Source: Flavobacteriales bacterium (lineage in GTDB: Bacteria; Bacteroidota; Bacteroidia; Flavobacteriales_F; PHOS-HE28). Taken from it: a DNA stretch of 64,000 nucleotides. The notes beneath the pieces were generated by a model, which searched no databases, was not told where the DNA came from, and saw only the letters and a program-made list of their open reading frames with translations. Location of the stretch: positions 310,001-374,000 of the forward strand of contig JADJQW010000002.1 of the NCBI GenBank assembly GCA_016712535.1. Direction: 5' to 3'. The translations under genes and the position numbers were made by a program. This document shows, piece after piece, positions 51,701 through 61,204 of the stretch; the stretch's first letter is position 1; every line of letters begins with the position of its first letter.

Positions 51701-53767
51701 TGCTCCAACAACCCAGCGGCTGCGCTGAATGGCAGCGTGACCGTTGCGACCGGCGGGACCTGGAGCGGCGGCAACGGCACCTTCAATCCGAGCAACACGA
51801 ATCTGGGCGCGGTGTACACACCGAGCGCGGCCGAGATCGCGAACGGCAGCGTGATCCTCACGCTCACCACCACGGGCAACGGCCTGTGCAGCGCAGTGAG
51901 CGATGATGTGCTCCTCACATTCACGCCTGCTCCGACGGTGAACGCAGGTGCGGATGCGTCGATCTGCGCGAACAACCCCGTCGTGTCCTTGAATGGGACG
52001 GTGGGCGGTGCAACGGGTGGGGTCTGGAGCGGCGGCAACGGCTCCTTCACGCCGAACAATACCGCATTGAACGCGACCTACACGCCGACCCCGGCGGAGA
52101 TCGCCAACGGCATCGTCACGCTCACGCTGACCACCACGGGCAATGGCAACTGCAACGCGGTTTCCGCGAACAAGGTGATCACCTTCACGCCAGCGCCAAC
52201 GGTGAATGCTGGCACGAGCGGGACCGTGTGCGCGAACGCTCCGCTGATCAGCTTGAATGGCAGCGTGGTTGGGGCGACCGGCGGCGTTTGGAGCGGTGGC
52301 GGGACGTTCAGTCCGAGCAACACGGCGCTGAACGCGACCTGCACGCCCACGGCAGCGCAGATCGCAGCTGGCACGGTGACGCTCACGCTGACCAGCACGG
52401 GCAACGGCAACTGCAACGCGGTGAGCAGCAATGTCACCTTCAGCATCACACCCGCGCCTACGGTGAACGCAGGCCCGAATCAGACGCTGTGCTCGAATAA
52501 CCCGGTGGCCACCCTGAGTGGCAGCTACACGGTCGCATCCGGAGCGATCTGGAGCGGCGGTGCGGGCACCTTCAGCCCAAGCCCAGCCAACATGAACGCG
52601 ACCTACACGCCCACGGCGGCGGAGATCGCGAACGGCAACGTGACGCTCACCCTCACCACCACGGGCAACGGCTCTTGCAATGCCGTGAGCAGCAACGTCG
52701 TGTTGTCCTTCACGCCTTCCCCCACGGTGAATGCGGGACCAGCCGCCTCCTTCTGCGCGAACAATGCCGCCATTCCCCTGAACGGCAGCGTGACCGTTGC
52801 GACCGGCGGCATCTGGAGCGTCGGCCTCGGCAGCTTCACGCCGAACAACACCGCGCTCAATGCGACTTACACGCCCACCCCTGCGGAGATCGCATCGGGC
52901 ACGGTGACCCTCACGCTCACGAGCACGGGCAACGGCAATTGCACGGCTGTTTCCGACAGCCGCGTGATCACCTTCACGCCTGCGCCAACAGTGAATGCCG
53001 GGGCGAACGGGACGGTGTGCGCGAACAACGCCACCATCAATCTGAACGGCAGCATCACGGTCGCCACGGGCGCCATCTGGAGCGGCGGCACGGGCACCTT
53101 CAGTCCGAATAACAGCACACTGAACGCCACCTACTCACCGAGCGCCGCTGAACGCGCCGCAGGCTCAGTTACGCTCACGCTCACCACGGTGGGCAACGGC
53201 AATTGTTCACCGGTGAGCGACCAGGTGACCTACACGATCACGCCAGCACCCACCGCGAACGCGGGTGCCGACCGCGTGCTCTGCGCGAACAATCCCTCGA
53301 CGGGATTATCCGGTGCGTTCTCCATCGCTACGGGCGGAGTCTGGAGCGGCGGCAGCGGCACCTTCGATCCGAGCACCACGAACATGAGCGCGATCTACAC
53401 GCCGACGGCGGCCGAGATCGCGGCAGGCAGCGTGACCCTGACCCTGACCACCACGGGCAATGGACTCTGCAATGCGGCCACCGACCAGATGGTGATCACC
53501 TTCACGGATGCGCCCACGGCGAACGCAGGTCCGAACGTGACGGTGTGCGCGAACAACGCGGCGGTTGCGCTGAATGGCAGCGTGGTGACCGCGTCGGGCG
53601 GGACCTGGAGCGGCGGCACGGGGACCTTCTCACCGAATGCGAACACGCTGAACGCCACCTACACGCCCGGTGCTGCGGACATCGCTGCTGGCCAGGTGAT
53701 GCTCACGCTCACCACCACCGGCAATGGCAATTGCGCGCCAGCTACATCGACGCGCATCATCACCTAA
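45788..53767 (+). CDS. Giant repeat surface protein, N-terminal part up to an in-frame TAA
   Basis: 2,659 residues. It opens with a signal peptide (MKKALLLVLGLLLTGLIQAQ), then an IgGFc-binding-like domain (about 21-465: TGTEFWMAPPDVT at the start, VSIKDDSNHNPSGGCYDLM in the middle, SGCRYGFFSEFAGQI at the end). From 47189 on it consists of 88-residue tandem units (units 1-25), each with NAG...CANN, an ATGG.WSGG core, NATYTP and TLTLT.TGNG.C; each normally has two cysteines. The units look like Ig-like or adhesin beta-sandwiches. The frame ends at TAA 53765-53767 inside unit 25, where siblings have TTC; the next codons continue the repeat perfectly. As it stands this part lacks the T9SS sorting domain and might be exported to the periplasm only. 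Function: presumably adhesion or a cell-surface fibre; not demonstrated. Confidence 0.85.
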   Translation: MKKALLLVLGLLLTGLIQAQTGTEFWMAPPDVTLRHNMPGDEPIFLNVTTGNAAATVTVSQPANPAFNGGSPIVLNVPANSAVRHNMTALKAQLETRPTNSIRNTGLRIQSTANITCYYESSNTNNPDIMALKGANGLGTEFYIPLHKHAPFYNHSFVPNNADLAFASFDIVATENNTNVLIYSPVAVDGHPALTPWTVTLNAGQTYSTANTTPATHTDPMTHPSGAVVLSDKPVAVSIKDDSNHNPSGGCYDLMLDQIVPVNILGTEYVAVKGALNNNGDESLFVMAVQNNTQVFIDGSATPVATLFAGQYYRHDMDYLAGAANNATLVTGSKPLYAIHVTGFGCEQGMAILPPLNCAGSTQLSFTRSTSESFFLNLLVRNGSQNDFVVTGPGTATIPGSAFQAVPGTGGQWMAARIQYNTTQVPVNQAFIVTNTSDVFSLAIINGGASSGCRYGFFSEFAGQINVSAGADQTRCANETVSLTGTVSGGSTTGIWTTNGSGTFTPSPTSLNATYEPSIGDLAIGSVTLTLTSTGPCTPSSDQMVVTFSPLPIPDAGPDRSVCLNNTTVQLAGSVLNAVGGVWTTAGSGSFLPSNSNLNATYTPSAADLLAGQVWIRLTSTGNGVCQAVMDSLLVTFTPAPTVNAGSAITRCANNAVAQLNGSFTVATGGIWSGGAGSFDPSTTNMSAQYTPTAAEIANGSVTLTLTTTGNGTCNAVSSNVTISFTPAPVVNAGAPVSVCANNAQVSLSGSVTNASGGIWSGGTGTFTPNNTTLNATYTPSAAEIAAGNLTLTLTSTGNGNCLPVSSDRVITFTPAPTVNAGPNGTVCANNSAITLAGSFTGATGAVWSGGTGTYSPNSTSMNAVYTPSPAERAAGTVTLTLTTVGNGTCNAESAQVTYTITPAPTVNAGLDRVVCANNAAVTLNGSFTVATGGVWSGGAGTFDPSTTNMNATYTPTAAEIANGSVTLTLTSTGNGGCVAVGDQMTISFTPAPVVNAGAPVSVCANNAAVTLNGSVTGATGGAWSGGAGIYNPDNTTLNATYTPTAAEIAAGTLTLTLTSTGNGTCNAVSSNRVITFTPAPVVNAGPNGTVCANNSAITLAGSVTGASGGAWSGGAGTYSPNNATLNATYTPTAAERAAGSVTLTLTSTGNGTCNAVSDQVLWTITPSPTANAGATQTLCANNPVATLNGSFTVATGGVWSGGNGSFSPSTTNMNATYTPTAAEIANGNVTLTLTTTGNGSCNAVSSNVTLNFTAAPVVDAGAPATFCANNANIALNGSVTGATGGVWSGGLGSFTPNNTTLNATYSPTAAEIAAGTLTLTLTSTGNGNCIAVSDSRVIAFTAAPTVNAGANGTVCANNATISLNGSVTVATGGIWSGGTGTFTPSNSTLNATYTPSAAELTAGTVTLTLTTVGNGNCSPVSANVTYAITPAPTVNAGADQTRCGNNASTTLNGSYTVATGAIWSGGAGSFSPGATSVNAVYTPTAAEIANGSVTLTLTTTGAGTCVPVSDDMTISFTPAPTANAGAPLTLCANNASVALNGSVTLATGGVWSGGLGTFSPNNTSLNATYTPTAAELANGTLTLTLTTTGNGTCNPATSDRVITFTPAPVVNAGIGGTVCANNSAIALNGSVAGATGGAWSGGTGTYSPSNTALNAVYTPSAAERAAGSVTLTLTSTGNGLCNPVSSQVTWTISPPPTVNAGPAQTLCSNNPVATLSGGFTVATGAIWSGGSGSFFPSNTNMNATYTPTAAEIANGSVTLTLTTTGNGLCNAVSSNVILSFTPSPTANAGADASLCVNNPTVSLNGAVTVATGGLWSGGAGSFTPNNTTLNATYTPTPAELAAGTLTLTLTTTGNGTCNAVSSSRTITFTPAPIVSAGSNGTVCANAPLISLNGSVSGATGAIWSGGAGTFTPNSTTLNATYMPTAAQIAAGTVTLTLTSAGNGNCNAVSSNVTFSITPAPTANAGSNLTLCSNNPAAALNGSVTVATGGTWSGGNGTFNPSNTNLGAVYTPSAAEIANGSVILTLTTTGNGLCSAVSDDVLLTFTPAPTVNAGADASICANNPVVSLNGTVGGATGGVWSGGNGSFTPNNTALNATYTPTPAEIANGIVTLTLTTTGNGNCNAVSANKVITFTPAPTVNAGTSGTVCANAPLISLNGSVVGATGGVWSGGGTFSPSNTALNATCTPTAAQIAAGTVTLTLTSTGNGNCNAVSSNVTFSITPAPTVNAGPNQTLCSNNPVATLSGSYTVASGAIWSGGAGTFSPSPANMNATYTPTAAEIANGNVTLTLTTTGNGSCNAVSSNVVLSFTPSPTVNAGPAASFCANNAAIPLNGSVTVATGGIWSVGLGSFTPNNTALNATYTPTPAEIASGTVTLTLTSTGNGNCTAVSDSRVITFTPAPTVNAGANGTVCANNATINLNGSITVATGAIWSGGTGTFSPNNSTLNATYSPSAAERAAGSVTLTLTTVGNGNCSPVSDQVTYTITPAPTANAGADRVLCANNPSTGLSGAFSIATGGVWSGGSGTFDPSTTNMSAIYTPTAAEIAAGSVTLTLTTTGNGLCNAATDQMVITFTDAPTANAGPNVTVCANNAAVALNGSVVTASGGTWSGGTGTFSPNANTLNATYTPGAADIAAGQVMLTLTTTGNGNCAPATSTRIIT

Positions 53768-56700
53768 ACGCCTGCGCCGATCGTGAATGCGGGTGCGAAC
53801 GGCACCGTCTGCGCCAATGCGGCCACCATCAACCTGAACGGCTCGGTTGCCGGTGCCGTGGGCGGTGTGTGGACCGGGGGCGCTGGTGTGTTCTCCCCGA
53901 ACAGCATCACCCTGAACGCCACCTACACGCCGACCGCGGCGGAGATCGCCAATGGCAGCGTAACCCTCACGCTTACCTCCGCCGGCAACGGCCTGTGCAA
54001 TCCGGTGAGCAGCCAGGTCACCTATACCATCACGCCAGCGCCCACGGTGAATGCGGGGGCGGATCAAACGCTCTGCGGGAACAACGCGAACGCGGTACTG
54101 AATGCCACGGTCACTGTTGCCACGGGCGTGCAGTGGTCCGGTGGCTCTGGCCTTTACGCTCCGGGCAGCACGGCGCAGAACATCACGTACATGCCTTCGC
54201 CGATCGAGATCGCCAATGGCAGCGTGACGCTCACCGTGACGACCACGGGCAATGGCAATTGCGCCGCGGTATCCGACCAGGTGACGCTCACCTTCACCAA
54301 TGCGCCCATTGCGAATGCCGGTCCTGACCAAACGGTCAGCTCGAACAACGCGAACACCACCCTGGCTGGTTCCTTCAGCGTGGCCACCGGGATCGTGTGG
54401 AGCGGTGGCGCGGGCACTTACAACCCGGACAACACCGCGGTGAGCGCGGTGTACACGCCTACTGCAGCGGAGATCGCCGCAGGCAGCGTGACGCTGACCA
54501 TGACCACTACGGGAAATGGAGCCTGCGCGCCATCCAGCGATCAGATGACCATCACCTTCGGTGCGGCGCCCACAGCGAATGCGGGCCCCGATCAGACCAT
54601 TTGCGCGAACAACGCCAGCGTAGCGCTGAACGGCGCGGTGACGATCGCCACGGGCGGCATCTGGAGCGGCGGCACGGGCACCTTCACCCCCAACAGCGCT
54701 GCGCTGAATGCGACCTACATGCCCAGCGCGACCGAGATCGCCGCGGGCACGGTGACGCTCACGCTCACCACGGTCGGCAACGGCAATAGCAATCCGGTGA
54801 GCGACCAGGTGGTGATCACCATCACGCCCGCGCCCGTTGTGAACGCCGGAGCGAACATCACGGTGTGCGGCAATCAATCGACCGCGCAATTGGCGGGTGT
54901 GGTGAACAATGCCACAGGCGGCATCTGGAGCGGCGGCGCGGGCACCTTCAACCCGAGCAGCAACAACCTGAATGCAACCTACACGCCTTCATTGGGCGAG
55001 ATTGCATCAGGAACAGTAACGCTCACGTTGACCAGCACCGGGAATGGCCTGTGCAATGCGGTGAGCGACCAAGTGCTCATCGCCATTGCACCGACCCCCG
55101 CGGTTAATGCGGGGGCTGATGCCACGGTGTGCTCCAACAACGCTGCGGTGCAAATGGCTGCTTCCGTGAGCAATGCGGGCGGCGGGATCTGGAGCGGCGG
55201 CACCGGTGGCTTCTCGCCGAGCATCACGGCGCTGAACGCGGTGTACACGCCGAGCACCACGGAATTGAACAATGGATCCGTCACCCTGAACCTGACGAGC
55301 ACCGGCAACGGCACCTGCGCGCAGGTCACCGACCAGGTCTTCATCGTCTTCACGCAAAGCCCGGTGGTGAACGCGGGGCTCGATCGCACGGTCTGCTCCA
55401 ATGACCCTACGGTCGTCCTCAACGGCTCCTTGACGATCGCCACAGGAGGCGTGTGGAGCGGCGGCGGCGGGACCTTCACCCCGAACGCGAATGCGCTGAA
55501 CGCGACCTACGTCCCGAGCCCGGCTGAAGTGGCCCTGGGCACGGCGACGCTTACGCTGACCAGCACCGGCAACGGGCTATGCAATGCCGTGAGCGACCAG
55601 ATGGTGATCAGCATCATCGGTGCGCCTGTGGCCAATGCGGGCAGCGACCTCTTCGCGTGCAGCAACAATCCCCAGGTTCAACTGGGTGGAAGCGTGAGCG
55701 GAGCCGGCGGCGGACAATGGAGCGGCGGCTCGGGCACTTTCGCGCCGAGCATCGCGTCGTTGAATGCGGTTTACACGCCAACGCCCGCAGAGGTAGCGGC
55801 AGGCACCCTCACCCTCACGTTGACCACGATCGGCAATGGCAATTGCGTCGCGGTATCCGATGAGGTGCTGGTCACCTTCACTGCGGCCCCGACAGCGAAT
55901 GCTGGTGCGGGCGGCGTGTTCTGCGCGAACAACGCGAGCATCCCCCTGAACGGCAGTGTGACCGTGGCCAATGGCGGCGCATGGTCGGGCGCGCAGGGCA
56001 CCTTCAGCCCGAATGCCAATTCACTGAATGCGGTGTACACGCCGTCGGTTGGCGAGCTCGCCGCAGGCAGCGTGACCTTGACGCTGACCACCACCGGCAA
56101 CAATGGCTGCACGGCTGTAAGCAGCCAGGTGACCTACACGTTCACGCCGGCGCCAACAGCCAATGCGGGCGCGGATCCGTTCAGCTGCGCGAACAATGCC
56201 ACCGTCCAACTGAACGGTGAGGTCACGGTGGCGACCGGCGGTCTCTGGACCGGTGGAACAGGCGGCTTCAACCCGAACAACGGAACGCTGAATGCGACCT
56301 ACACGCCGAGCGCTGCGGAGATCGCGGCGGGCAGCGCCACGCTCACGCTGACTACGGTGGGCAATGGCTCGTGCAACGCGGTGAGCGACCAGGTGGTGAT
56401 CAACATCGCTCCTGCGCCGATCGTGAGTGCAGGTGCTGCGCTGCAGGCTTGCGCGAACAACGCCGCCGTGCAACTGAACGGATCGGTGCTGAATGCGGCA
56501 GGCGGCATATGGATCGGCGCTGGTTCATTCAGCCCGAATGCGAGCACGCTGAACGCGATCTACACCCCAACGGCGGCTGAGATCGCCAATGGAAGCGCAA
56601 CGGTGACTTTGACCAGCGCGGGAAATGGCCTGTGCACGGCGGTCTCGAGCCAGGTGACCATCACCTACACGCCGGCACCCACGGTGGAAGCCGGCAATCC

Positions 56701-59700
56701 TCAAACACTCTGCGCCAACAATGCTGCTGTGCAGCTCGCAGGCAATGTTACCGGCGCCAACGGCGGCATCTGGAGCGGCGGTGCAGGCACTTTCGCGCCG
56801 GGCGCGAACGCACTGAACGGGGTTTACACGCCGAGCGGTTCCGAGGTCAACGCGGGCAATCTCTGGTTGTTCCTCACCTCCACCGGCAATGGCGGATGCA
56901 GCGCCGTGAATGATTCGGTGCAAGTGCTCTTCACGCCTGCTCCTACCATCAATGCCGGTGCCGATGCGAATGTCTGCGCCAACGCGCCGCAAGTCCAGCT
57001 GGAGGGAGCGGTGACTGTGGCCAGCGGTGGCGTGTGGAGCGCGGGCAACGGCACCTTCACGCCTAGCAGCGCCGCGCTGAACGCAACCTATGCACCGAGC
57101 CTGAGCGAGATCGCCGCAGGCCAGGTGACCTTGACGCTCACGAGTTCGGGCAACGGAAACTGCATCGCAGTGCAGGATGCGATGGTGATCACCATCGATC
57201 CGGTACCGGTGGTGAACGCAGGCCCTGACCAGGCGATCTGCGCGAACAACCCGAGCCTGCAACTGAATGGCTTCGTGGGCAATGCCCCGGGCGCGATCTG
57301 GAGCGGCGGCACGGGCAACTATGTGTCGGGTGCTGCAGCCACAGCCACGGAGTACATCCCGACCGCGGCCGAGATCGCTGCGGGCTCGATCACCTTCACG
57401 CTCACCAGCACGGGCACCACGATCTGCAGCGCCATGAGCGATCAGATGGTGGTCACCTTCACCGGGTCCCCGATCGTGGATGCCGGGCCTGACCAGGCGG
57501 TCTGCTCCAACAACAGCGCTGTTCAATTGAACGGCAACGTGATCAACGCCAATGGGGGCGCTTGGTCCGGCGGCAACGGAACTTATTCGCCGGCCAGCAA
57601 CGTGTTCGCACCGGTCTACACACCCACCGCTGCTGAAGTGGCATCGGGGAGTGTGACCCTGACCTTGATGAGCACAGGCAATGGCAACTGCTTCGCGGTG
57701 AGCGATCAGGTGCTCATCACCTTCACGCCTGCACCTGTTGCGAATGCTGGAACTGACCTCAATGTCTGTGAGAACAACCCGGTGGTGAACCTGGCCGGTT
57801 CGATGACCGTGGCAACTGGCGGTGCATGGAGCGGTGGACTAGGTGCCTTCGCTCCGGATGCCAGCACGTTGAACGCACAGTACACGCTGACGCCCTTCGA
57901 GCTGCAGCAGGGAAGCGTTACGCTCACCTTGACCAGCACGGGCAATGGCAACTGCCTTGCGGTGAATGATCAGTTGACGATCACCGTGGCACCAGCACCA
58001 GCGGTGAGCGCTGGATCCGACATCACGGCTTGCTCGAGCGAACTGCAAGTGCCGTTGGGCGGTACGGTCAGCGGCGGCGCGAGCACCGGCCAATGGAGCA
58101 CATCAGGCACGGGCATCTTCTCGCCGAGCGCGAACATGCTCAATGCGACCTACATCGCCAGCAGCCTCGATTCACTGAATGGGGGCGTGGACCTCACGCT
58201 CACCTCCACCAGCAATGGCCTTTGCACGAGCGTGAGCGACATGCTCACCCTCACCATCCTTCCCAACGCTGTCGCGAGCGCCGGTGCGGATCAGGCCATC
58301 TGCGCTACGCAAGGCACGATCAACCTGAACGGTGCGATCACCGGGAACGCCACGCAAGGCAGCTGGACCACCACGGGCGCGGGCAGCTTCTCACCGGGCC
58401 CGGATGCGGCGAACGCGGTGTATAGCATTGCGCCGAGCGATGCCGTGAACGGCACGGTCACCTTCACCTGGAGCGTGAACAGCTGCGACAACGCTTCTGA
58501 TGAGATGGTGCTCACCATCACCCCAGAGTCGGTCGTCGATGCGGGAACGGACCAGGTGACCTGCGTGAGCGATCTGAGCATCCTGGTGAACGGCGCGGTC
58601 AGCGGCGCCTCTGCGACCGGTGCGTGGAGCACTCTGGGCACGGGCAGTTTCCAGAACGCGAGCACGGCACTCGCCAATATCTACAATGCGAGCACATCGG
58701 ATTCGCTGGCCGCCGGCGTGGACCTGGTGCTGACCGCTACGAATACGGGCGCGTGCCCTGCAGCTTCGGATATCGTGCACATCGCCATCCTGCCCTTCGG
58801 CACCGTGAATGCTGGTGCCGACCTGAGCTTCTGCGCCAACAACGCAACGGTTGCGCTGAATGGCTCGCTCGTGGGCGATGCCACGCAGATCCAATGGACC
58901 AGTTCCGGCACGGGCGCTTTCTTCCCGAACAACGGAGTGCTCACGCCCACCTACATACCGAGCGCGCTCGACACGGCCATCGGCAACCTGACCCTCATGC
59001 TCAGCGCACTGAACAGCTGCAACAACGCCACCGATGCGATGCAGCTGACGCTCACCCCAGCGCCTTATGTGAATGCTGGTCCGGACCAGACCTACTGCAA
59101 TCAGGTGACGCAATTCGATCTGAACGGAGCGATCAGCGGCATCACCGACATGGGCCAATGGACCACGAACGGCACAGGGACCATGTCGAGCGCCGGATCA
59201 CTGAGCACCACGTACAACGCCAGCCCGGTCGATGTGGCTAATGGCCTGATCACCTTCACGCTGAGCTCATTGAACAACGGCAACTGCAACGCGGTCAGCG
59301 ATCAGATGACGATCTACCTCACCAGCGGATTGGCCGCCGATGCAGGTCCTGACCAGAGCGCATGCGTGAGCAGCACCTATGCTCAGCTGCAAGGCCAGGT
59401 CATCAATGGGTCGCCATCGGGCACCTGGTCCGCCACGGGCACGGGCTCCTTCTTGCCGAGCGCCGATGTGACCAATGCGCAGTATCACTTCACGCCGACC
59501 GATATAGCGAACGGCAGTGTGGTGCTCACATTCCTCAGCACCAACACGGGCACCTGTCCGCCGGTGCAGGACCAGATGGTGCTCACCTTCGGCAACAGCA
59601 GCTTCGCTTATGCGGGTGCCGATCAAAGCCTCTGCGCCAATGCGCCGATCGCGCAGCTCGAAGGCAACTTCAGCGGCGGTGCCCAGGGAAGCGTGTGGAG

Positions 59701-61204
59701 CAGCAATGGATCGGGATTCTTCAGCAACAGCACCGACCCGAACGCCACCTACACACTGAGCGCGGCGGACATCGCCAATGGCGGTGTGCTGCTCACGCTC
59801 ACGACGATCACCGATGGCACATGCGCGGTGGCCAGTGATGCGATGACCTTGAGCGTGCAAGCCTTGCCGAGCATCAATGCGGGCAGTGATATCGTGGCGT
59901 GCAGCGCTGCTCCGGTCCAGGTGGTGGCCAACGCGGTGAACACCCCTGGCGGAACCTGGAGCACATCGGGCAGCGGCACCTTCCTGGATGCGAATGCCCT
60001 GGCCACGCTCTATTACCCGAGCGCGGCAGACAGCGCGGTCGGCACGGTTACGCTCACGGTGACCACGACTGGGGTTGCGCCATGCAGCGCTGTATCGGAT
60101 GAGCTGGTGATCAGCTTCGGAGGTGGTTTGGCCGCCACTGCGGGCGCTGATGTGATCGCGTGCAGCACCGAGCCGAACATCGTGCTGAACGGCATAGTCG
60201 CGGGCACGACAACAGGCCAGTGGAGCACCACGGGCACGGGCTCCTTCATGCCCAGTGCCACGGCGTTGGATGCCACCTATGTGCCCGGGGCGGCGGACTT
60301 CGTGATCGGCAACGTTTCATTGATCCTGAGCACCACCAACAATCAAGGCTGCGCCGCTGGCCGCGACACGCTGGTGGTGAGCTACCATGTGCCACCGGTG
60401 GTGAACGCTGGGGCGGATGAGCTGCTCTGCAATGGTCTGGAGGATGTTCAACTCAATGGGGTGGAACAAAATGCGGGCAGCGTGCAGTGGTTCACCACGG
60501 GCACAGGCAGCTTCAGCCCGGCGGCCGATGCGGCCAACGCGGTGTACGCGCCAACCGCAAACGATAGCATCGCAGGTGGGGTGTATTTGATCCTCACCGG
60601 CTTCGGAACAGGCACCTGTGGCAATCACAGCGACTCGCTCTTCATCGACATCGGCCCGACGCGCATCGCCGATGCCGGCAGCGACATCAATCTCTGCGCC
60701 GATGGGAACTTCTGGCAGATGGCAGGATCCGTGACCGGCGTGAGCGGCGGGGTTTGGAGCACCACGGGAGCGGGAACATTCCTCCCAAGCCCGACGGCGT
60801 TGTCCGCCACCTATGTGCCCAGCCAGACCGACCTGGTGTTCCAGCAGCTCCAGTTCGTGCTGTCCACCACAGGGAACATGGGATGTCCTGCGCATACCGA
60901 TACGATGGTGGTGCATCTGCAAGCACCTCCCACGGTGAACGCGGGCGCCGACATCAACGTTTGCGATGCGAGCAGCGCGATCGACCTGAGCGGCTCCTTC
61001 ACCGGCGCAGGCGGCGTGCTGTGGACCTCGAACGGATCGGGTGTGTTCGTGCCCAGCAACACGGCTGCGAATGCCAGTTATCAGCCTGGACCGACGGACG
61101 AGCAGAACGGCACGGTTCGCATGATCCTGACCACCACGGGCAACGCTTCCTGCGCTGCGGCGAGCGACACGCTCTTCCTCTCTTTCGTGAATCCCCTGCA
61201 GGCA
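47189..61204 (+). repeat. 53 tandem coding repeats of about 264 bp (88 residues), with an eight-fold three-unit super-repeat
   Basis: Unit boundaries were set at the (N/D/S)AG tripeptide. Observed unit starts include 47450, 47717, 47981, 48245, 48509, 53522, 53786, 54050, 54314 and 54578; the spacing is 264 bp apart from a few units 3 bp shorter or longer. From unit 3 to 26 (47717-54049) the units fall into three alternating types repeated eight times (792 bp per block): type A ends SSNVT.SFTPAP, type B ends SDSRVITFTPAP, type C begins NAG.NGTVCANN and has AERAAG. Beyond unit 26 the units diverge and the three-fold order fades. Unit 20 lacks one codon (WSGGGTF). Confidence 0.9.
53765..53767 (+). 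other. In-frame TAA interrupting the giant repeat gene
   Basis: The local reading is ATC ACC TAA ACG CCT GCG, where other units read ATC ACC TTC ACG CCT GCG. Two adjacent substitutions (TTC to TAA) explain it. The frame is otherwise unbroken from 45788 to 61957. Confidence 0.85.

Noticed and set aside
53765..53767. Programmed stop-codon readthrough or recoding
   Set aside because: No recoding element is recognisable around the TAA, and sibling units carry TTC there; mutation or error is simpler. Kept only as something to test.
53783..53785. GTG as a true start of a separate second gene
   Set aside because: It lies inside a repeat unit, gives no signal peptide and has no promoter or leader; the frame is simply the continuation past the TAA.
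47189..61204. Could the regular repeats be a CRISPR or satellite array?
   Set aside because: Units of 264 bp keep one coding frame for 53 copies (apart from the TAA), with conserved residues and no spacer pattern.
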